64,000 nucleotides of DNA from Aquila chrysaetos chrysaetos. Taxonomy: Eukaryota; Chordata; Aves; Accipitriformes; Accipitridae. Positions 50,541-62,569 of the stretch are shown piece by piece; position 1 is the first letter of the stretch, and each line of letters begins with the position of its first letter. The notes beneath the pieces were generated by a model. That model saw nothing but the letters and a program-made list of their open reading frames with translations, was not told where the DNA came from and made no database searches. The stretch covers positions 20,586,698 through 20,650,697 of the forward strand of contig NC_044024.1 in NCBI RefSeq assembly GCF_900496995.4, written 5' to 3'. The position numbers and the translations under genes were made by a program.

Positions 50541-53500
50541 CACACTTCCTTCACTTCTCAGCATTTATTGTGAGCCCTAATTAACACTTAGAAAGCAAGG
50601 GGCTTTAGGCTACAGGGTGCTGCAGAAATATATTGCTATGGGAATACAATTAATAAATAATAACACATATGGTACAGGAGTTCCCAAACTGCCTATTGCA
50701 ATGGTTTATTTTCATTATTTGTTTACTGCATACAGTCTATATGAGTCATACTATACATCTCCTTAATTTTCATTACTGCTGGAGAAACCCTGGATAGGCA
50801 ACGTTAATATTCTACCTCCTAAAGTACTGACTTAATGGTGCTGTGATCCCAGGTAATGGGAAGCTATTACTACTGTGTCCTACTGTTCTTCAGCTGCCAG
50901 GTTTCAGACTCCAGCTCTCCCATCATGGCCCTGTTCACAGGAGGATGGGACAGTTCTAACCAGCTAGTCTGACCTCCCATGCAAAACAAATAGCAAACTT
51001 TTATCTAAAGATTTCTACTTCAAGCTCAATAACTTCTGCTTAGGTTAGAGCATGCCATTTAGACAGACATCCAGTGGGGCTGCAGAAACTGTAAGTCAGA
51101 GAAAATCTGCTTCGCATAGTAAATTATTTCAGTGGTGCATTGCTTTGGTCTAAAAATGCTCTCCTCACTTATTTCCAGCCTCCAGTCTTTGTTGTGCTTC
51201 TCATTATGCTTTTGTTTAAAATTAAAAAAGACTTAAGCACCCACTAATCTCAGTATTTTTCACTGCATAGGTACATACAGACTGTGATTGAGATGCATCT
51301 TAACCTTCTCATTACTAAATTACAGGCACTGAGCTCATTTCAGCTCTCTGCATGATGGATTATCTGGACTTTAAATTCCATTTTTTTATCTCTTTTGCTA
51401 AACTCTGTGCCGCCAGACATTGTCCTTTTTAGAGTGAGCACCAGAACTGACACTACAGCAACGTGGTAATGATGGTTAATCACTTTTATCATCAGGAGTG
51501 TGCATAACTCAGATGCCTTCCTGGGAGAGTTTAGGATCTAAGCCTCCTGCTTCGAGGTGGCTCTTTGCAAGATGAGTATCTGTTTCTGGCTCCAATTATA
51601 AGGTTGTTTCCTGTGTGAAGGTGAAAAAGCAAACAGGAGGGGGTGACTGAACAGGGAGAGGACAGAAGGAAAGGGAAGGGAGAGGGGCACTGGGTGCTGT
51701 GATCTCAGGGAAGGCTAATGTGTATGTCTGTACAAGGTAATAAGAAGAGCTTGCCCTACCAGGTATTAATTGCAAGCGTAAAAGGATGAGTTTGGCTCCA
51801 TGTCAACAACAGCCATGGAAGGAGAACACAAATCCTAAGCCTGTGTGGCTCAGAGATGAAGTGGCTCTGCTCTTGCCAGAGCTTGTGTCAAGGAGACTTT
51901 ATCTGAGTGTGACTTTGTTGCACTTCTGGATATGTTTCATCCTCTGTACTCCAGTCCTTTGCTCCTCATCTCTCAGCAGCCTTCATATTACTTGTCAGTT
52001 AGATTGGCATGTGCCCACTGTTGCCAGCTTCTCTAATTTTGGCAGACTTTTTTCATAAAGCTCCCATGAGTGTAATTATTGCCCTGATGAGGGTAGGTGC
52101 TGCGTGGCTCTCCTTCAGTGGGCAGAGCTCATACAGCATAGGGGCTCTGCTAAATCTCGACATTTTGGGGGAGCAAAATAAGCAATGGTGTCCAGCAAAT
52201 GCTTTTGACTTGGGCCCTTTTAATGAAATATTCCTTTGTGCAAAGTGTGCAGGTTTGGGATCCCCTTGCTTCTCTTTCCCAGGAAAACTGGATAAATTAC
52301 CCATGTTTGTCCCCCAACGGCTATCACTGCAAGTGTGGTGATTAGGGATGAGATCACTCATGGTAGAGCCATTCTTTCTGGCTCTCAGCACACTCTGCAA
52401 GGTACGTGGGCATCTGAGTCATGAGGTTTTCTTTGCAGCTGCAGTTCTTAGAAACTGAGGTTCCGGGGGGCCAGAGAGTCTTTTGAGGAAAAAGCCAGTA
52501 TATGTATATGTTGGATGGATATTTTTTGCGCATTGATGTCTTCTTAGCCAGCTAGCAGAAGCATGACAAAGAATCTCTTGAGATCTCAAGTGTTTCCTTA
52601 ACTGTTATCCTTTCCCTACCAGGAAAACATATTAATTTTACTTAAACAATCCTTATAGCAGATTATAGAATGAATCCACCTGATTTATTTCCTGCAGCTG
52701 ATGGGAACGGAGAGGTTGGGATACTGGAGAAGGTACAGACTTTTGCCCCTGCTAGGGATGGGACAGGAGCCAGTGGTACCTGTGTGCTCTGGGGTCTGGA
52801 GAGCTCCACACCCCGCAAAGTGGCTTTGTAAAGGTTAATTAAGGGAGAAGGTGCCAGTAGATGGCACTCACGAATACACAACATTGTCTCAGGGTTTTGC
52901 AGGCCACAATCACTTCTTTTGGGCATATGTCGCAAAAAGTGCAAAACACTGCAGCATTCACGTGCTGAATTCACAGACACGGCTCCAAGGCAGGTGGCCA
53001 GTGCTGCAGTAAGCAGATAGCCTTCAGGTTGGTGAGCCCAGGAGGTGGGGAGGAGCAATTGCTGTCTGTTAGAAAGAAAACTGATGATGCCCCTGGATTT
53101 GATAGCCATCCTCATTCCCCCCTGCCCCATTTCCATTCAGAGCGGTTCATCTTTCCAGGTTTTGTCGGTACAAGGACACTGGAGAGAGGTGCAGTGACGT
53201 AGGCCTGACAGTTCAGTGGTGGTAATTCTGCACAGACAGTTTACTGTGGGATCAAAATGATTTTTGCTTGGAAAATTACAAAGTAGAGCAGTTAGTATAG
53301 GAAGTAGAGTCCAAAGTACAGTGGATTATTCTGCAATGCTATCATGTACATGGGACTGGCTGTGCCTCTCAGTTTCCTGTATGTAGGGTAAGATTGATCT
53401 GTTTCTCTGTCTTATTTACATGAGGTTTGGGTAGTTCATGGAGTGGAGTTACTACGGATTGGCCACTGCTTGTGGGCCAGCACCCCTAAAGGAGGTACAG

Positions 53501-54620
53501 CAGGGGACAGGGCAGATGCAGATGTCACCCTCCTTTGTGCCCCCTACAGGGCTGCAGCCCACCAGAGGTAGAATTTGGTTTCATATTTTTGGAGGCAATA
53601 GAGGGAGGAAAATTCCTACATTATATGGGAGCTCTTTTGGTTTGGGGTTTGCCTTTTTGAACCACAACCAAAAGGCTCAAGGGCCATGAAGCTTGAGATG
53701 CTTTCAGTCCCAATGCTTTCTGCCATTAAACCACTAAACAGCAAACAGGTAAGACCCTTCTCCTCCTGTCTCCTGAATCCATCCAGCTGATCCTGAGCAG
53801 ATCACTTGGGTGCAAATGAAACACAGTTTCTTACTCTCCTTCCTAGGGGACTGGTGTCATCATGGCTTTCCGCCTCTCCAAGGAGTGCTGAGGGTGGCAG
53901 TGACAGGAGACATGAGCTGGGGTGTGCAAGGCTGCCTGTCTGTGTCAGCTCTAGCTCTGCCCGCCCTGGGAGTGAGAGGAGTTAGGCTTCCAGTCGTGCC
54001 TGCCCAGTGCCCCTCTCCTTGGACAGACCTGTTCAGCTGCTGTCTGGTGCAACAAGTGGCCAGAACTGGGGCTTCAGGCTGCCAGCATTCATTCCTGATG
54101 GGGAAAGTAGTGACATTCAGCTTCCATTAGAAGACAAAAATGGCATCACAGGCCATCTGAGGGCACATTTTCAGGAGTCAGAGTGAAGGCAAAGTATGGG
54201 CTCTATTTCTGAGCCAGAAGAGCAGTCTGTTCCCGGTCCGTGGGACTTGTCAGCCCAGAAATGATTAGTGAGGCAAAAGCAAAGGCCGCAAATCTCCTCC
54301 TGCCCAGCTCTGGTGAGAGAAGGTGATAAGGAATTCATTGTGCAACCGGGAGATAATTGGCAGCAGTAGCATGAAGCAATGCCAGTCCCTTTTGCCATAG
54401 CAATTGTCCAGACATTTTGTTCACAGCTGTAATTCACCTTGCCGCACAGTTGATCTGTTCTGGACCGTGCACCATTTTGAAAGGACCACAGCTGCCACAT
54501 AAAATCAAGCGGGATGGCACAAAGGCTGTGTGCGGGATTAAGTGTGAAAATCCATTTTGCTGGTGCAGGGCTTGGGAGAGGGAGGCAGTGAATGGATTGG
54601 ACCCCCAAAGGGCAAGTCAG
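50541..54620. other. Gene-poor non-coding stretch
   Basis: Short frames only. An isolated donor-like CAG|GTAAGA lies near 53750 without an acceptor-defined exon. Confidence 0.45.
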
Positions 54621-54652
54621 CCTCCTCTCCCCTCTCTCTTCCCTCCCTGCAG

Positions 54653-54658
54653 ACACGG
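54653..54658 (+). other. Candidate 6-nt microexon
   Basis: An unusually strong acceptor, about 30 bases almost wholly C and T ending CCCTGCAG (AG at 54651-54652), is followed by six bases (ACACGG) and then a full donor GTAAGT at 54659-54664. Six bases keep reading frame. The TGC next to the AG recalls the UGC motif upstream of SRRM4-dependent neural microexons. If the donor were unused, the acceptor could start a longer exon. A host transcript is not shown by the sequence. Confidence 0.22.
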
Positions 54659-55737
54659 GTAAGTGTCTGTACAATCACTTAACTCCTTGTGAGGAGGAGA
54701 AGCTGGGCTCTACGTGCCTCAGCCTGAACTGACAGATCAGATCTCTTACAGGAGGTAGAGCCCATGTCTTGTGTGATGACAAGCTTGAAGGAGCAGGACT
54801 CTCTGATGATGTCTGCGTGGAAAAGTGAACAGAGAGCTTTTGGTTTAGTTGAAAGCCATACTGCCTATGTCTTTCTTATTTTCTTCTGTGTTGCATACTG
54901 CAGCCCAGGCTTAATGTGTCTGCCCTGTGCATAGGGAGAGCGGGATGAGGCTGTCTGCTGATGGCCTCGACTGTAGCTTGACCTGCAGGTGACAGCTCCA
55001 AGGAGACAGTGTGGCTAGGGTGACTTGGCTTGGCTAAGGTGGTCCCTTGGGACCTTCAGACCAAGTTAATGGGAGCTGAAATGTTGGCGATGGGTGAGCC
55101 CCTCCTGCTTGGCAACATAGGTCTCTGCTCGCCAGCTTCGAGTCTGTGGCCATTGTCCTGTAAAGAGTGAGTGTGCCCTGGAGCTGCCGAGCCCCACATC
55201 AGTCCCTGAGCTGTGCCCCAAGGAGCTGCTGTCTTCAGAAGTGGCTCCTTACCTGCCGTCTGCAGGGCTGTGCGCAGCCCTCTGAGATGCAGCAAAGACA
55301 GCGCTCGCCAGAAGGATAGTGCTTCTCTTCCTCTGATGATGAGGAATTTATCTGGCATTTCCTCCCCTGCTTTGCTGAGACTTTCTGTACTTCTGGGGTT
55401 TCCTTCCCTCACCATGGGACAGCAGTTATCCCCGCCAGGGCAAGCACCCATTGCCTCCCGGAGCAGTAGCTCTCCCTTGGGCTGTGCAAGATAATTGGCC
55501 TGTTTCCCTGGTGTGGAACCAGTGGCTGTGCAAGACAGCTAATGAGAAGAAGCCAGGGTAGCAACAAGATTAAAAATATGTATGAACAAACATCTTGTTT
55601 TGACTGCAAGGATGCACTGAAGCATAAGAGTCTAGGTCCCGCAGTAAGCCAGAGGCAGACTGGATTGACATTCAGTCTGGCAGTTGCACAGTAAAGCAAC
55701 GCTGGTAGCACGGGAAAAGTGAGAGCAGGAGCCCAGT

Positions 55738-55790
55738 CTTATTTACACTGGTGTAAACTGGAGTCATGTCATAGAATCACCTATTAAATT
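55738..55790. repeat. Possible ancient amniote SINE relic
   Basis: TTTACACTGGTGTAAA, a 7-bp-arm palindrome, followed by CTGGAGTCATGTCA resembles the TTACACCGGTGTAAAT CAGGAGTAACTCC unit of old sauropsid repeats. Confidence 0.35.
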
Positions 55791-55912
55791 TGGCTGCATC
55801 CTGTTGGCTGGAATCCAGTGTGGATACATGGCATCAGGAGAGCGGGCAGGATGTCACCAAATCCAGTACTGGCCTCTAGCTCTGTTCCTCTCTGCCCGTG
55901 GCCTCAATACAG

Positions 55913-56104
55913 GATGGTACCTTTCATTATAAACGTTGTTCGTATGGAGCCTTCATCTGCTTAACAGACACCAAGAGCAGGGAGGTGGATACTGAGTGTG
56001 GTGACCCCATCCTGGTGGGCTCCACGGGGCACTGGCAGAAGCTAAGCGTGACTGTCAGTGAAGGTGTCAAGAGTGACACAGAGGTGGAGCGGGTGCTCCA
56101 ATGA
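55913..56104 (+). CDS. Candidate terminal coding exon, unknown gene
   Basis: A C/T-rich tract ends in CAATACAG (AG at 55911-55912). From 55913 a frame of 63 codons runs to TGA at 56102-56104. The poly(A) signal AATAAA follows at 56130-56135, and a G/T-rich segment at about 56163-56190 sits where a downstream cleavage element is expected. The openness has no in-frame ATG near its start, which fits an internal reading of a last exon rather than a whole gene. The product is polar with no membrane segment. It has Cys residues at about positions 9, 16 and 29, and ends in an acidic stretch followed by RVLQ. I recognise no family. The 3' UTR would be very short, about 50 nt. The minus strand is partly open too, so chance remains possible; upstream exons were not identified. 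Confidence 0.33.
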   Translation, partial: DGTFHYKRCSYGAFICLTDTKSREVDTECGDPILVGSTGHWQKLSVTVSEGVKSDTEVERVLQ

Positions 56105-56129
56105 AACGTTGCTTTTCCTTTCATGAAAA

Positions 56130-56135
56130 AATAAA
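56130..56135 (+). terminator. Candidate poly(A) signal
   Basis: AATAAA 26 bases after the TGA of the candidate terminal exon. The G/T-rich element about 30-55 bases further on completes the usual arrangement. Confidence 0.4.
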
Positions 56136-56452
56136 GGTATTTAATTTTAATTTCTATTTTAAGGGTGATTGTTCTTGGCTGGGTTGGGTCCCTGTAATAC
56201 TTCACAAAGTGATTTCAGATAGTTGAAGGCTGTCAACACACCCCAGTCATTTTCCTCTCATGCAGTGAAGGATTTTTTGGGAGGAAGGTTTATGACATAT
56301 CCTTGCATTGAAGCAGCTCAGACTGGCAGGGAAACTTATCAGCTAACTGCAAAGGCACTTTCATGACAATGAAGGCTATCTTGGTACATTGGCTACAGCT
56401 GGCATATATGCAACCTGAAGAGTTGAAGGCTTGCTGTGAGATCTCTTCACAG

Positions 56453-56574
56453 AGAAATTCATTTGCTCACGGAAGGAGACGGTTTCTCTGTTTATATGCT
56501 AGGTTTACCAGGGACCATAAATCCCTGAGCTTCGGATTTCATGAGTACCAAAAGAAGGAAATATCCCATGGAAG
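56453..56574 (+). CDS. Candidate internal exon, unknown gene
   Basis: The segment is bounded by ATCTCTTCACAG (AG at 56451-56452) and by GGAAG|GTGAGG (GT at 56575-56576). All 122 nt are open in one frame, which continues upstream to an ATG at 56363. The encoded segment is basic and aromatic, with no recognised motif. It lies downstream of the candidate terminal exon, so it would belong to another transcript or an alternative form. Chance pairing of splice-like motifs is the main alternative. Confidence 0.15.
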
Positions 56575-57324
56575 GTGAGGGTTAGTGGAATAGATGGGCA
56601 ACCGCGCAGGTTTGTAGCCTTTGTGATGCATGAGAGCACCCGGACACCATTGCTGTGACAGGGATTCCCTGACCCCATGGGTGCTGCTTGGCTGCCCAGC
56701 TGTCAGCAGGCCTGAGGTGGAAGGGGAGTCTGACCTGGCACAGCAGCAGTGCAGAACAGGTCGAAAGCTTTAATCGGTCCCCATCTCCAGTGGCATTGAT
56801 GTCACGTGTTTATCTTGGAAATCAGACCCTCCAGCCCCATCCCATATATTAGCAATTCCAATAAAAATAATAATTGGATTCAGTCCATTGCATTTAACAT
56901 TTTAATGTCAGCTGGGGATTTCTCCCTGATCCTAGCTCTTGATTAGGTGACATCTTTAAGCACCAGATTAATAAGCCTGACTGTATTCTCTGAACATCTG
57001 ACTTTCACAGCCAGAGATGAGGGTTGAAATGTAGTGCTTGCTGCACTGTCGTGCTTTATATACTTGACTGAAGCTGGTCAAAAGGTCATACTCACGATTC
57101 TTGAAATATTTTTACTTTTTACATTTGTTTTTTGATCTGAACTGGATGGAGAACAAAACTTTCCTAAATTTGCAATGAATTAAGTGTTCTCCCATCCTGT
57201 GGGTGCATGCTAAAATTGATGCTTTCTTGAGTTTTTAAAGAAGCTGGTCACTGAAAGTGATGTGAAAAAGTCTCCACATCTAAGACAGGTCTCGCCCTCT
57301 CCCTATGGACTGTCTTGGGTTCAG

Positions 57325-57381
57325 GGTCTCATGAACATATCTTTCCTTAATCTTGGGGCTCAAAACTCCTCTACTCTTCAG
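57325..57381 (+). CDS. Candidate 57-nt exon, weak
   Basis: A C/T-rich tract ends in GGGTTCAG (AG at 57323-57324), and 57 open bases (19 codons) run to TTCAG|GTAAGA (GT at 57382-57383). Both splice sites are good matches, but a short open segment has little coding information and the product is unrecognisable. Confidence 0.13.
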
Positions 57382-57870
57382 GTAAGACTTGTCAAACCTG
57401 GGTGGTTTTGTACGCTGAAAAGCATTATTTTTAGAAGAAAAAAACCCCTATTTTGCCAGAAAACTCATGCTCCACTGCCTTCTGGGCTCTGAACTTATGA
57501 TAAAGAGATTTTTTCTGGGATTGTAGCCTTCTGTCTTCAAACTAATGCTTGGTCCTGCCTATGCTGTGTCAAAACAGACCTTAACTTTCTCAGTGACGTG
57601 AAAGATCATGGAATAAACTTCTCCTTGGTGGTTGTACCTGCACACATGCTTAGCTGGGCAACCAGCCTTCACTATTTCTTATGGAGTTCTCTTTGTTGCC
57701 AAACAAAACCAAGAGTTTGGGGACAAATAGTAGTGAAATACTGCTTGGCGTGAACAAATCTAGAAGGTCTCACATTTTATTGGCTGTGTCCTGCTGTATA
57801 GTGAGCTACCAGTGCATGCAGACTTACAGGGGAGAAAGAGAGGGAAGGTGCTGGAAGGGTTCATGGACAG

Positions 57871-57903
57871 TGAGAAGGAGAAGGAGAAGGAGGAGAAGGG
57901 GCT
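57871..57903. repeat. GGAGAA purine repeat
   Basis: An imperfect GAGAAG/GGAGAA run of about 30 bp, all purine on the plus strand. Confidence 0.85.
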
Positions 57904-58919
57904 ATTTTCTAAAGAAGTGACTGCACTGAGGATGTGTTGGAGGCAAGGTTGTGTTTTAGACTGTAGTAGCTCCTCTTGGTACGTGTAAGTTTGTTTCTGG
58001 CACATTCTCCATTTACTATTGTGATGTGGTCAGTCTCACAAAGGTAAAAGTCCTTCCTCTGGAATAAATTCCTGAAATCTTGTTTGAAGTGTCTCACTAA
58101 ATCGGGTTTCAGAGGTATCTTTTTCTTCAGTTGTTGCAAATTGTTTATATCACAAAGACAGTGTCAGCCCCGCTGCTCTAGCTGGTACTAGGCATGCTAA
58201 AGAAAAGAGGGGCACTTTACGCAGTGCTGTTGATGCCAGTCTGCTATAGCTGAGAGCCATTGATTCTTTAACCCAGTATCAAATACTTTGCCTGGTCAGC
58301 AGCCAGAGTTTCTTGCATTTTAACTTTCCAGGTCACAACCCCAATAAGCTTGGGAAGGGTATTCTTTAAGTCAAGACACACATTCTTTATCATGCTTTTT
58401 CTAATTGTAAGGCTTCAGTCTTAACAGGCTGGTGTGGGAGTGCTGTAAGATCACAGACAACCCTTGTCTCTAGTGTTCTAGCTGCTGGAAGGACACTGCC
58501 CTGAGCCAGCATGGTAGTAAAATCTGATTGTCATGGGATATTCTCCAGGCAATGAAGTCTTCATTCATGGAATGGGATCCACATAAAGACGTTTTTCTTC
58601 TCCAGGCCCTCTGAGCTGATGTTATTCCCGATACCTATGGTACCTTTGCATTGCAACATATTGGTAACGCAGTATTCTTCAGTACTCACAAAGCGGTCAT
58701 GCCATGCCGTGTGTTTGCCATTCATAGCACCTTTGTTCATATTCACCCATGACATCAGTGAAGTTGCCGTAGCTGTGAAATCAAAGTTCGTACTGATCTA
58801 GTATGAGGTTAATTCTCAGATTCCCAACACTTGTTGTGGGAAAAGTGGATCTTCAAGAGAGCTGAATGAGCAGGAGGAGCCACATGGAAATAAGGATCTG
58901 CTTTCATTTGTGGGGACAG

Positions 58920-59074
58920 GGGAAGGAACCACTAAAGATGAAAGCAGCATCAGCTGTCCCATCTGCTTTGAAGGAATAATTCAGACGCTCCCCGGTGATA
59001 CTGTAGCTGAGGGCCTAGCATCTCTAAGGGGTGCAAACTATTATGAGTTTGTCTGTGCTGTAGGCCAGCCACAG
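58920..59074 (+). CDS. Candidate internal exon, unknown gene
   Basis: The segment is bounded by TTTGTGGGGACAG (AG at 58918-58919) and a perfect donor CCACAG|GTAAGT (GT at 59075-59076). Its 155 nt, a typical vertebrate exon size, are open in a frame that ends with a whole CAG codon at the donor. The encoded segment contains CPICFEG, which recalls the first Cys pair of a RING finger. The later Cys/His ligands are absent from this segment, so no RING call is made. The acceptor pyrimidine tract is mediocre. It lies 3 kb downstream of the candidate terminal exon. Confidence 0.2.
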
Positions 59075-60399
59075 GTAAGTCAACCCAGGCTTGGAGGCTG
59101 TATGACTGGGTCACCATGGGAGGACGCCCAAGCTGCAAGAGTTGTTTGCATGGATATGAACTCGCAGAGCCCCTGGTAGCTTTGCTGTTTTCACACTCTT
59201 GGGTGATGCCTTCATCATACGGTCCTAGTAGCTGGAATGCTAAAGGAAGGGTGGTAGTTCTAGGGGTTGAACAGGTTGTCTGTTCCTGGATGTATGTGAG
59301 TCTATCTCCAGCCAGTTTTGTAGTGCATTGCTGGCCCCCTGACAGGTTAGCTCCCTCCCTTCTCCCATGGAGCCTGTGTCAGGGCAATAGGGAAATCCTG
59401 GACTTCAGTGGCATCAGATTTTCCTGGTCTCTCCAAAATACTCTGAAGGCAGCAGGAGATGAGGGCTGGCAAAATTTTCCTGGCAGCTGCTCGACACTGC
59501 TTCTCTTCAACAGCAAACAGCACTCCAGTCTCCTGTATCTTCAGTCCAGAATCATCCCCCATGTGAAATCTTTTGGTGATGGAGTGCAAAAAAGAGGTCT
59601 GAATCCCTGCCTAAACCCTTACTGTTCCTGAAGCACAACTGCATTGAGTGGGAAAGAGCCAGAGAGGAAGATTTTTTTTATTGCAAACATGTCTGACTGA
59701 GAAACAGGCATTAAAAAAATTCAGTAGTGGCTTCAGTGTAAAAGCTGTTAATACCATTTCATTTTCTAACAGCCTTACTGGCTTTAATCAGTTCATTTTT
59801 GTAAATCAGATAAACTACATACCTTCCCTTTGTATGTTACCTTCATGTGGTTGGTCTGGAATGCTGAGATGCTCTGGACAGTCGCAGATTATATATTGGC
59901 CTCCATATTCAGCATCTCTAAAACCCCCAAATGTCAGGTACCACCAGTGGTTTATCCCTTTCAAATATGTACATTAAGGTAGGAGCTCAGCAGCTCTCCC
60001 TGCTGACACATGTGTTCTCAGCACAGGGCTGAGCTCAGGTGTCAGAAGGGGAGGGCTGTGCAGGCACGGCTGCTCCACACTTACTCCACTTCAGTGTTGC
60101 AGTAATTAGTCTTAATGATTACATCGAGGTGAATGTAAATTAAAACCCCAGATCCAGATGCTGCTACAGTGTGGCTAAGCCTGAACGTAGCCTCTATAAT
60201 GGTGACATTCCATCTCTTGAGCCTCTCTGTTTTGAGGTCTCCCAGCAGGCACAAGAATCAGTGTCGTTCCTGTTCACAAGTAGTTGGGGAAAAAAATGGA
60301 GAATGACTTGTGTAAAAATCTAGTATGTTGGCAAATGCTTTTCAGTTTGAAACAAAGATAAACAGCTTGGAGAATAGTTTTTATATGTCTCGCCCAGCT

Positions 60400-60450
60400 C
60401 TAGATATTTTACAGGTTGCAAACTGAGGCACAGTGATGTGTGGCTGTTCC
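60400..60450 (+). mobile_element. MIR relic, sense
   Basis: ATATTTTACAGGTTGCAAAC TGAGGCACAGTGATG keeps the MIR core order (TTTTACAG, AAACTGAGGC, CAGAG). Only about 50 bp is recognisable. Confidence 0.5.
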
Positions 60451-61204
60451 AGTGAAGAATCGATGTTGAATGACAACTATTTTTTGAGGAGAAGATAAAT
60501 TTGCTGCATTTGCCCATCTCGCTGTGGTGGTTTTACTGTCAGATTTTGCCCTTAAAGCATACAGCAGCATAGTTATGTATGTCTGTTCTTAAATGAGAAG
60601 TAATTCTCACCTCTGCTGAGACATTGTAGTGCAGGAGGTTGTGCATGCTCACGTATCGGTAAATCTGGTGTTTGTGCTGGACCACGGCAGCTTGGCCACG
60701 GTCCCCTGGGTCTGCGGTAACACACTGTGTCTCAGAATCTTGTTCTCTGACACCAGGAAGGACTGGAAACCATTCTGTGCTGTTTAGATAGGTAGGGTGA
60801 ATCTTGGTTTTCTCAGGCCTGAGAGCAGATTGAATTCAACATCTGTAGCAGGTAAAATCCAGCAGGCAGCTGGGTCGTCTTCGCTTGTGTTCATTCAAAG
60901 ATGATGTTCCCCATGAAGGAGGATGGGGACAGGACAGTCAGCATTGGACTTTACAGGGGTCTTCTGAAAAATTCTGAATCCTGTTCCTGTTTCTGCAGGA
61001 AGCTGTGATGTGTTCTGTTTACAAGCTGTGTTAAGGTAGGGCTTGATATGTTTAAGCTGTTAGTCCTGCTACTCCTGTTGGAATGTGATTTAAATTGCAG
61101 TTTACAAAAAAAAAAAGGGCCTGGGAATGACACTGGAGATCCGTGCAAGGCAATGTTACTGGGAGGTTTGTGCACAGCTGCTACTGAGCTGCTGCCCAGC
61201 CCTG

Positions 61205-61330
61205 AGCTGCTGTAGCAGCTCTTTGCCTCAGTTTCCCCTCTGCCAAAACTGGAGGAGCAATGCTGCTGGGCTGTACAGCCTCTCATGGGGAAGAATCACT
61301 AATTACAGCTCGGGCAGTATTTCAGAGCAC
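61205..61330 (-). mobile_element. MIR relic, antisense
   Basis: CTCTTTGCCTCAGTTTCCCC TCTGCCAAAACTGGAGGAG matches the MIR antisense phrase GCCTCAGTTTCCCCATCTGT AAAATGG. A CTAATTA part near 61300 is consistent with the usual continuation. Confidence 0.55.
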
Positions 61331-61842
61331 AGGTTTAAGGAATATTGGCTCGTATTGTTTCCCTCTTGCAAAACCCTATTCCAGGGTGGGGATTTCCTTG
61401 TAGACATTCCCGTCCCTTTGTTCCTTTCTGAGAGAGGCAGAATTTGTGCACCCGGTGCCTAATATTAATCTGAGAGTATTTCTGTTATATATAATCAACT
61501 ATATCTCTGTCTTAGCTTTGAATTTTATATCACACACATCCCCACAGTAGGAGAGCAGTACATTCAGTTTTACTAGTTCCTGGAGGTGGATTATATCCCA
61601 CTTGATTGTTTACAACAGTTGTGAAGATTCAACAACATTTTAATGAGATGTAGCAGTGGTATATTAAGAAATGTATCTATTAAATTCAGTCTTTAGTAGT
61701 TGATTGGTATTTAATTGGCATGTGTTAATATTCTTATTACATCTCAGTTAAATCCACAGTTGAAGCATTAATTTTGAGTAGGAAAATTATGATTTGAGGT
61801 AAAAATATAAACTAAAATAAAAATACAGCTGCTTTTAATATG

Positions 61843-61864
61843 AAGACTTTATTAATAAAGTCTT
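61843..61864. other. Perfect 22-bp palindrome with poly(A) signals on both strands
   Basis: The left half AAGACTTTATT is mirrored exactly by AATAAAGTCTT with no spacer. AATAAA is present on plus at 61854-61859 and on minus at plus 61853-61848. No gene end is otherwise evident on either side. Confidence 0.7.
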
Positions 61865-62569
61865 ACACTGACTTAAGCAACTGTTTACAGTAGGTATTTT
61901 TAAAACAGATGAAGATATAAAAGAAACGTTCTGTCAGTTATTGCTGTAAGATTCATAAGGAGTTATGTATGGAGTAAATTCCATCTCCTCTTAGGAAAGA
62001 TTCAGACTTCATCATTTTGCAGGGAAGTTTTTTTTCAAAAGTGTGTTCCTTCATGTGAATGTGGGCATTCTTCTCCAGGGACCCAGTCTTGGGGATCAGC
62101 AGTTTGGCAGCTGAGCTTCTCCAAGCTGTGGTGGGGTCACCATCCACGGAGGTTTCGGACTCTAGCACCCCAATCCACTGTTACTGCAGCCAGTGGCAGA
62201 TATCTTGCAGGTTTGTTGAGAACAGGGTGAAACCCATGTTTCACAAGGACGAGGTGAAGGACAAAAAGTTTCCTGGGGCGAGAAGACTGTGCGTGTGTAG
62301 ATCTCGGGGGGGAGACGCTGTGTCTGGTGCCTCGCGTGATCCCCCAGGCTCAGTCTCCAGTAATGACAAGGGGACATCTCTGTCCTGCCTTGTCATTCTT
62401 GGACCTGAGCTGAGAGGATCCTCAGGACAGCGGAGTCATGCATGGATTCTCTTCGAATGAGCTGCATTTGCTGCCAGTCCCTGCCCTGCCCTGTGCGAGG
62501 TTTGCACTACATGCACTACACTACTTCCCAGCGGCCCGTGGCGTGGCAGTGGGAAGGTATTCTAAACGT

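Larger units (their letters stand above)
59080..62569. other. Mostly non-coding stretch with SINE relics
   Basis: A 171-codon frame on plus (59116-59631) has no recognised motif and no supporting splice context. MIR relics lie at 60400-60450 and 61205-61330, and a 22-bp palindrome at 61843-61864. The stretch 61480-61960 is AT-rich. Confidence 0.45.

Noticed and set aside
54171..54674. 167-codon frame on the minus strand
   Set aside because: Product not recognisable, no splice or poly(A) support, and it overlaps the plus-strand pyrimidine tract that explains part of its composition.
58955..58980. CPICF motif suggesting a RING finger
   Set aside because: Only the first Cys pair is present; the remaining zinc ligands are absent from the open segment.
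59116..59631. 171-codon frame on the plus strand
   Set aside because: No ATG in good context with supporting promoter or splice sites, no recognisable motif; treated as chance openness.
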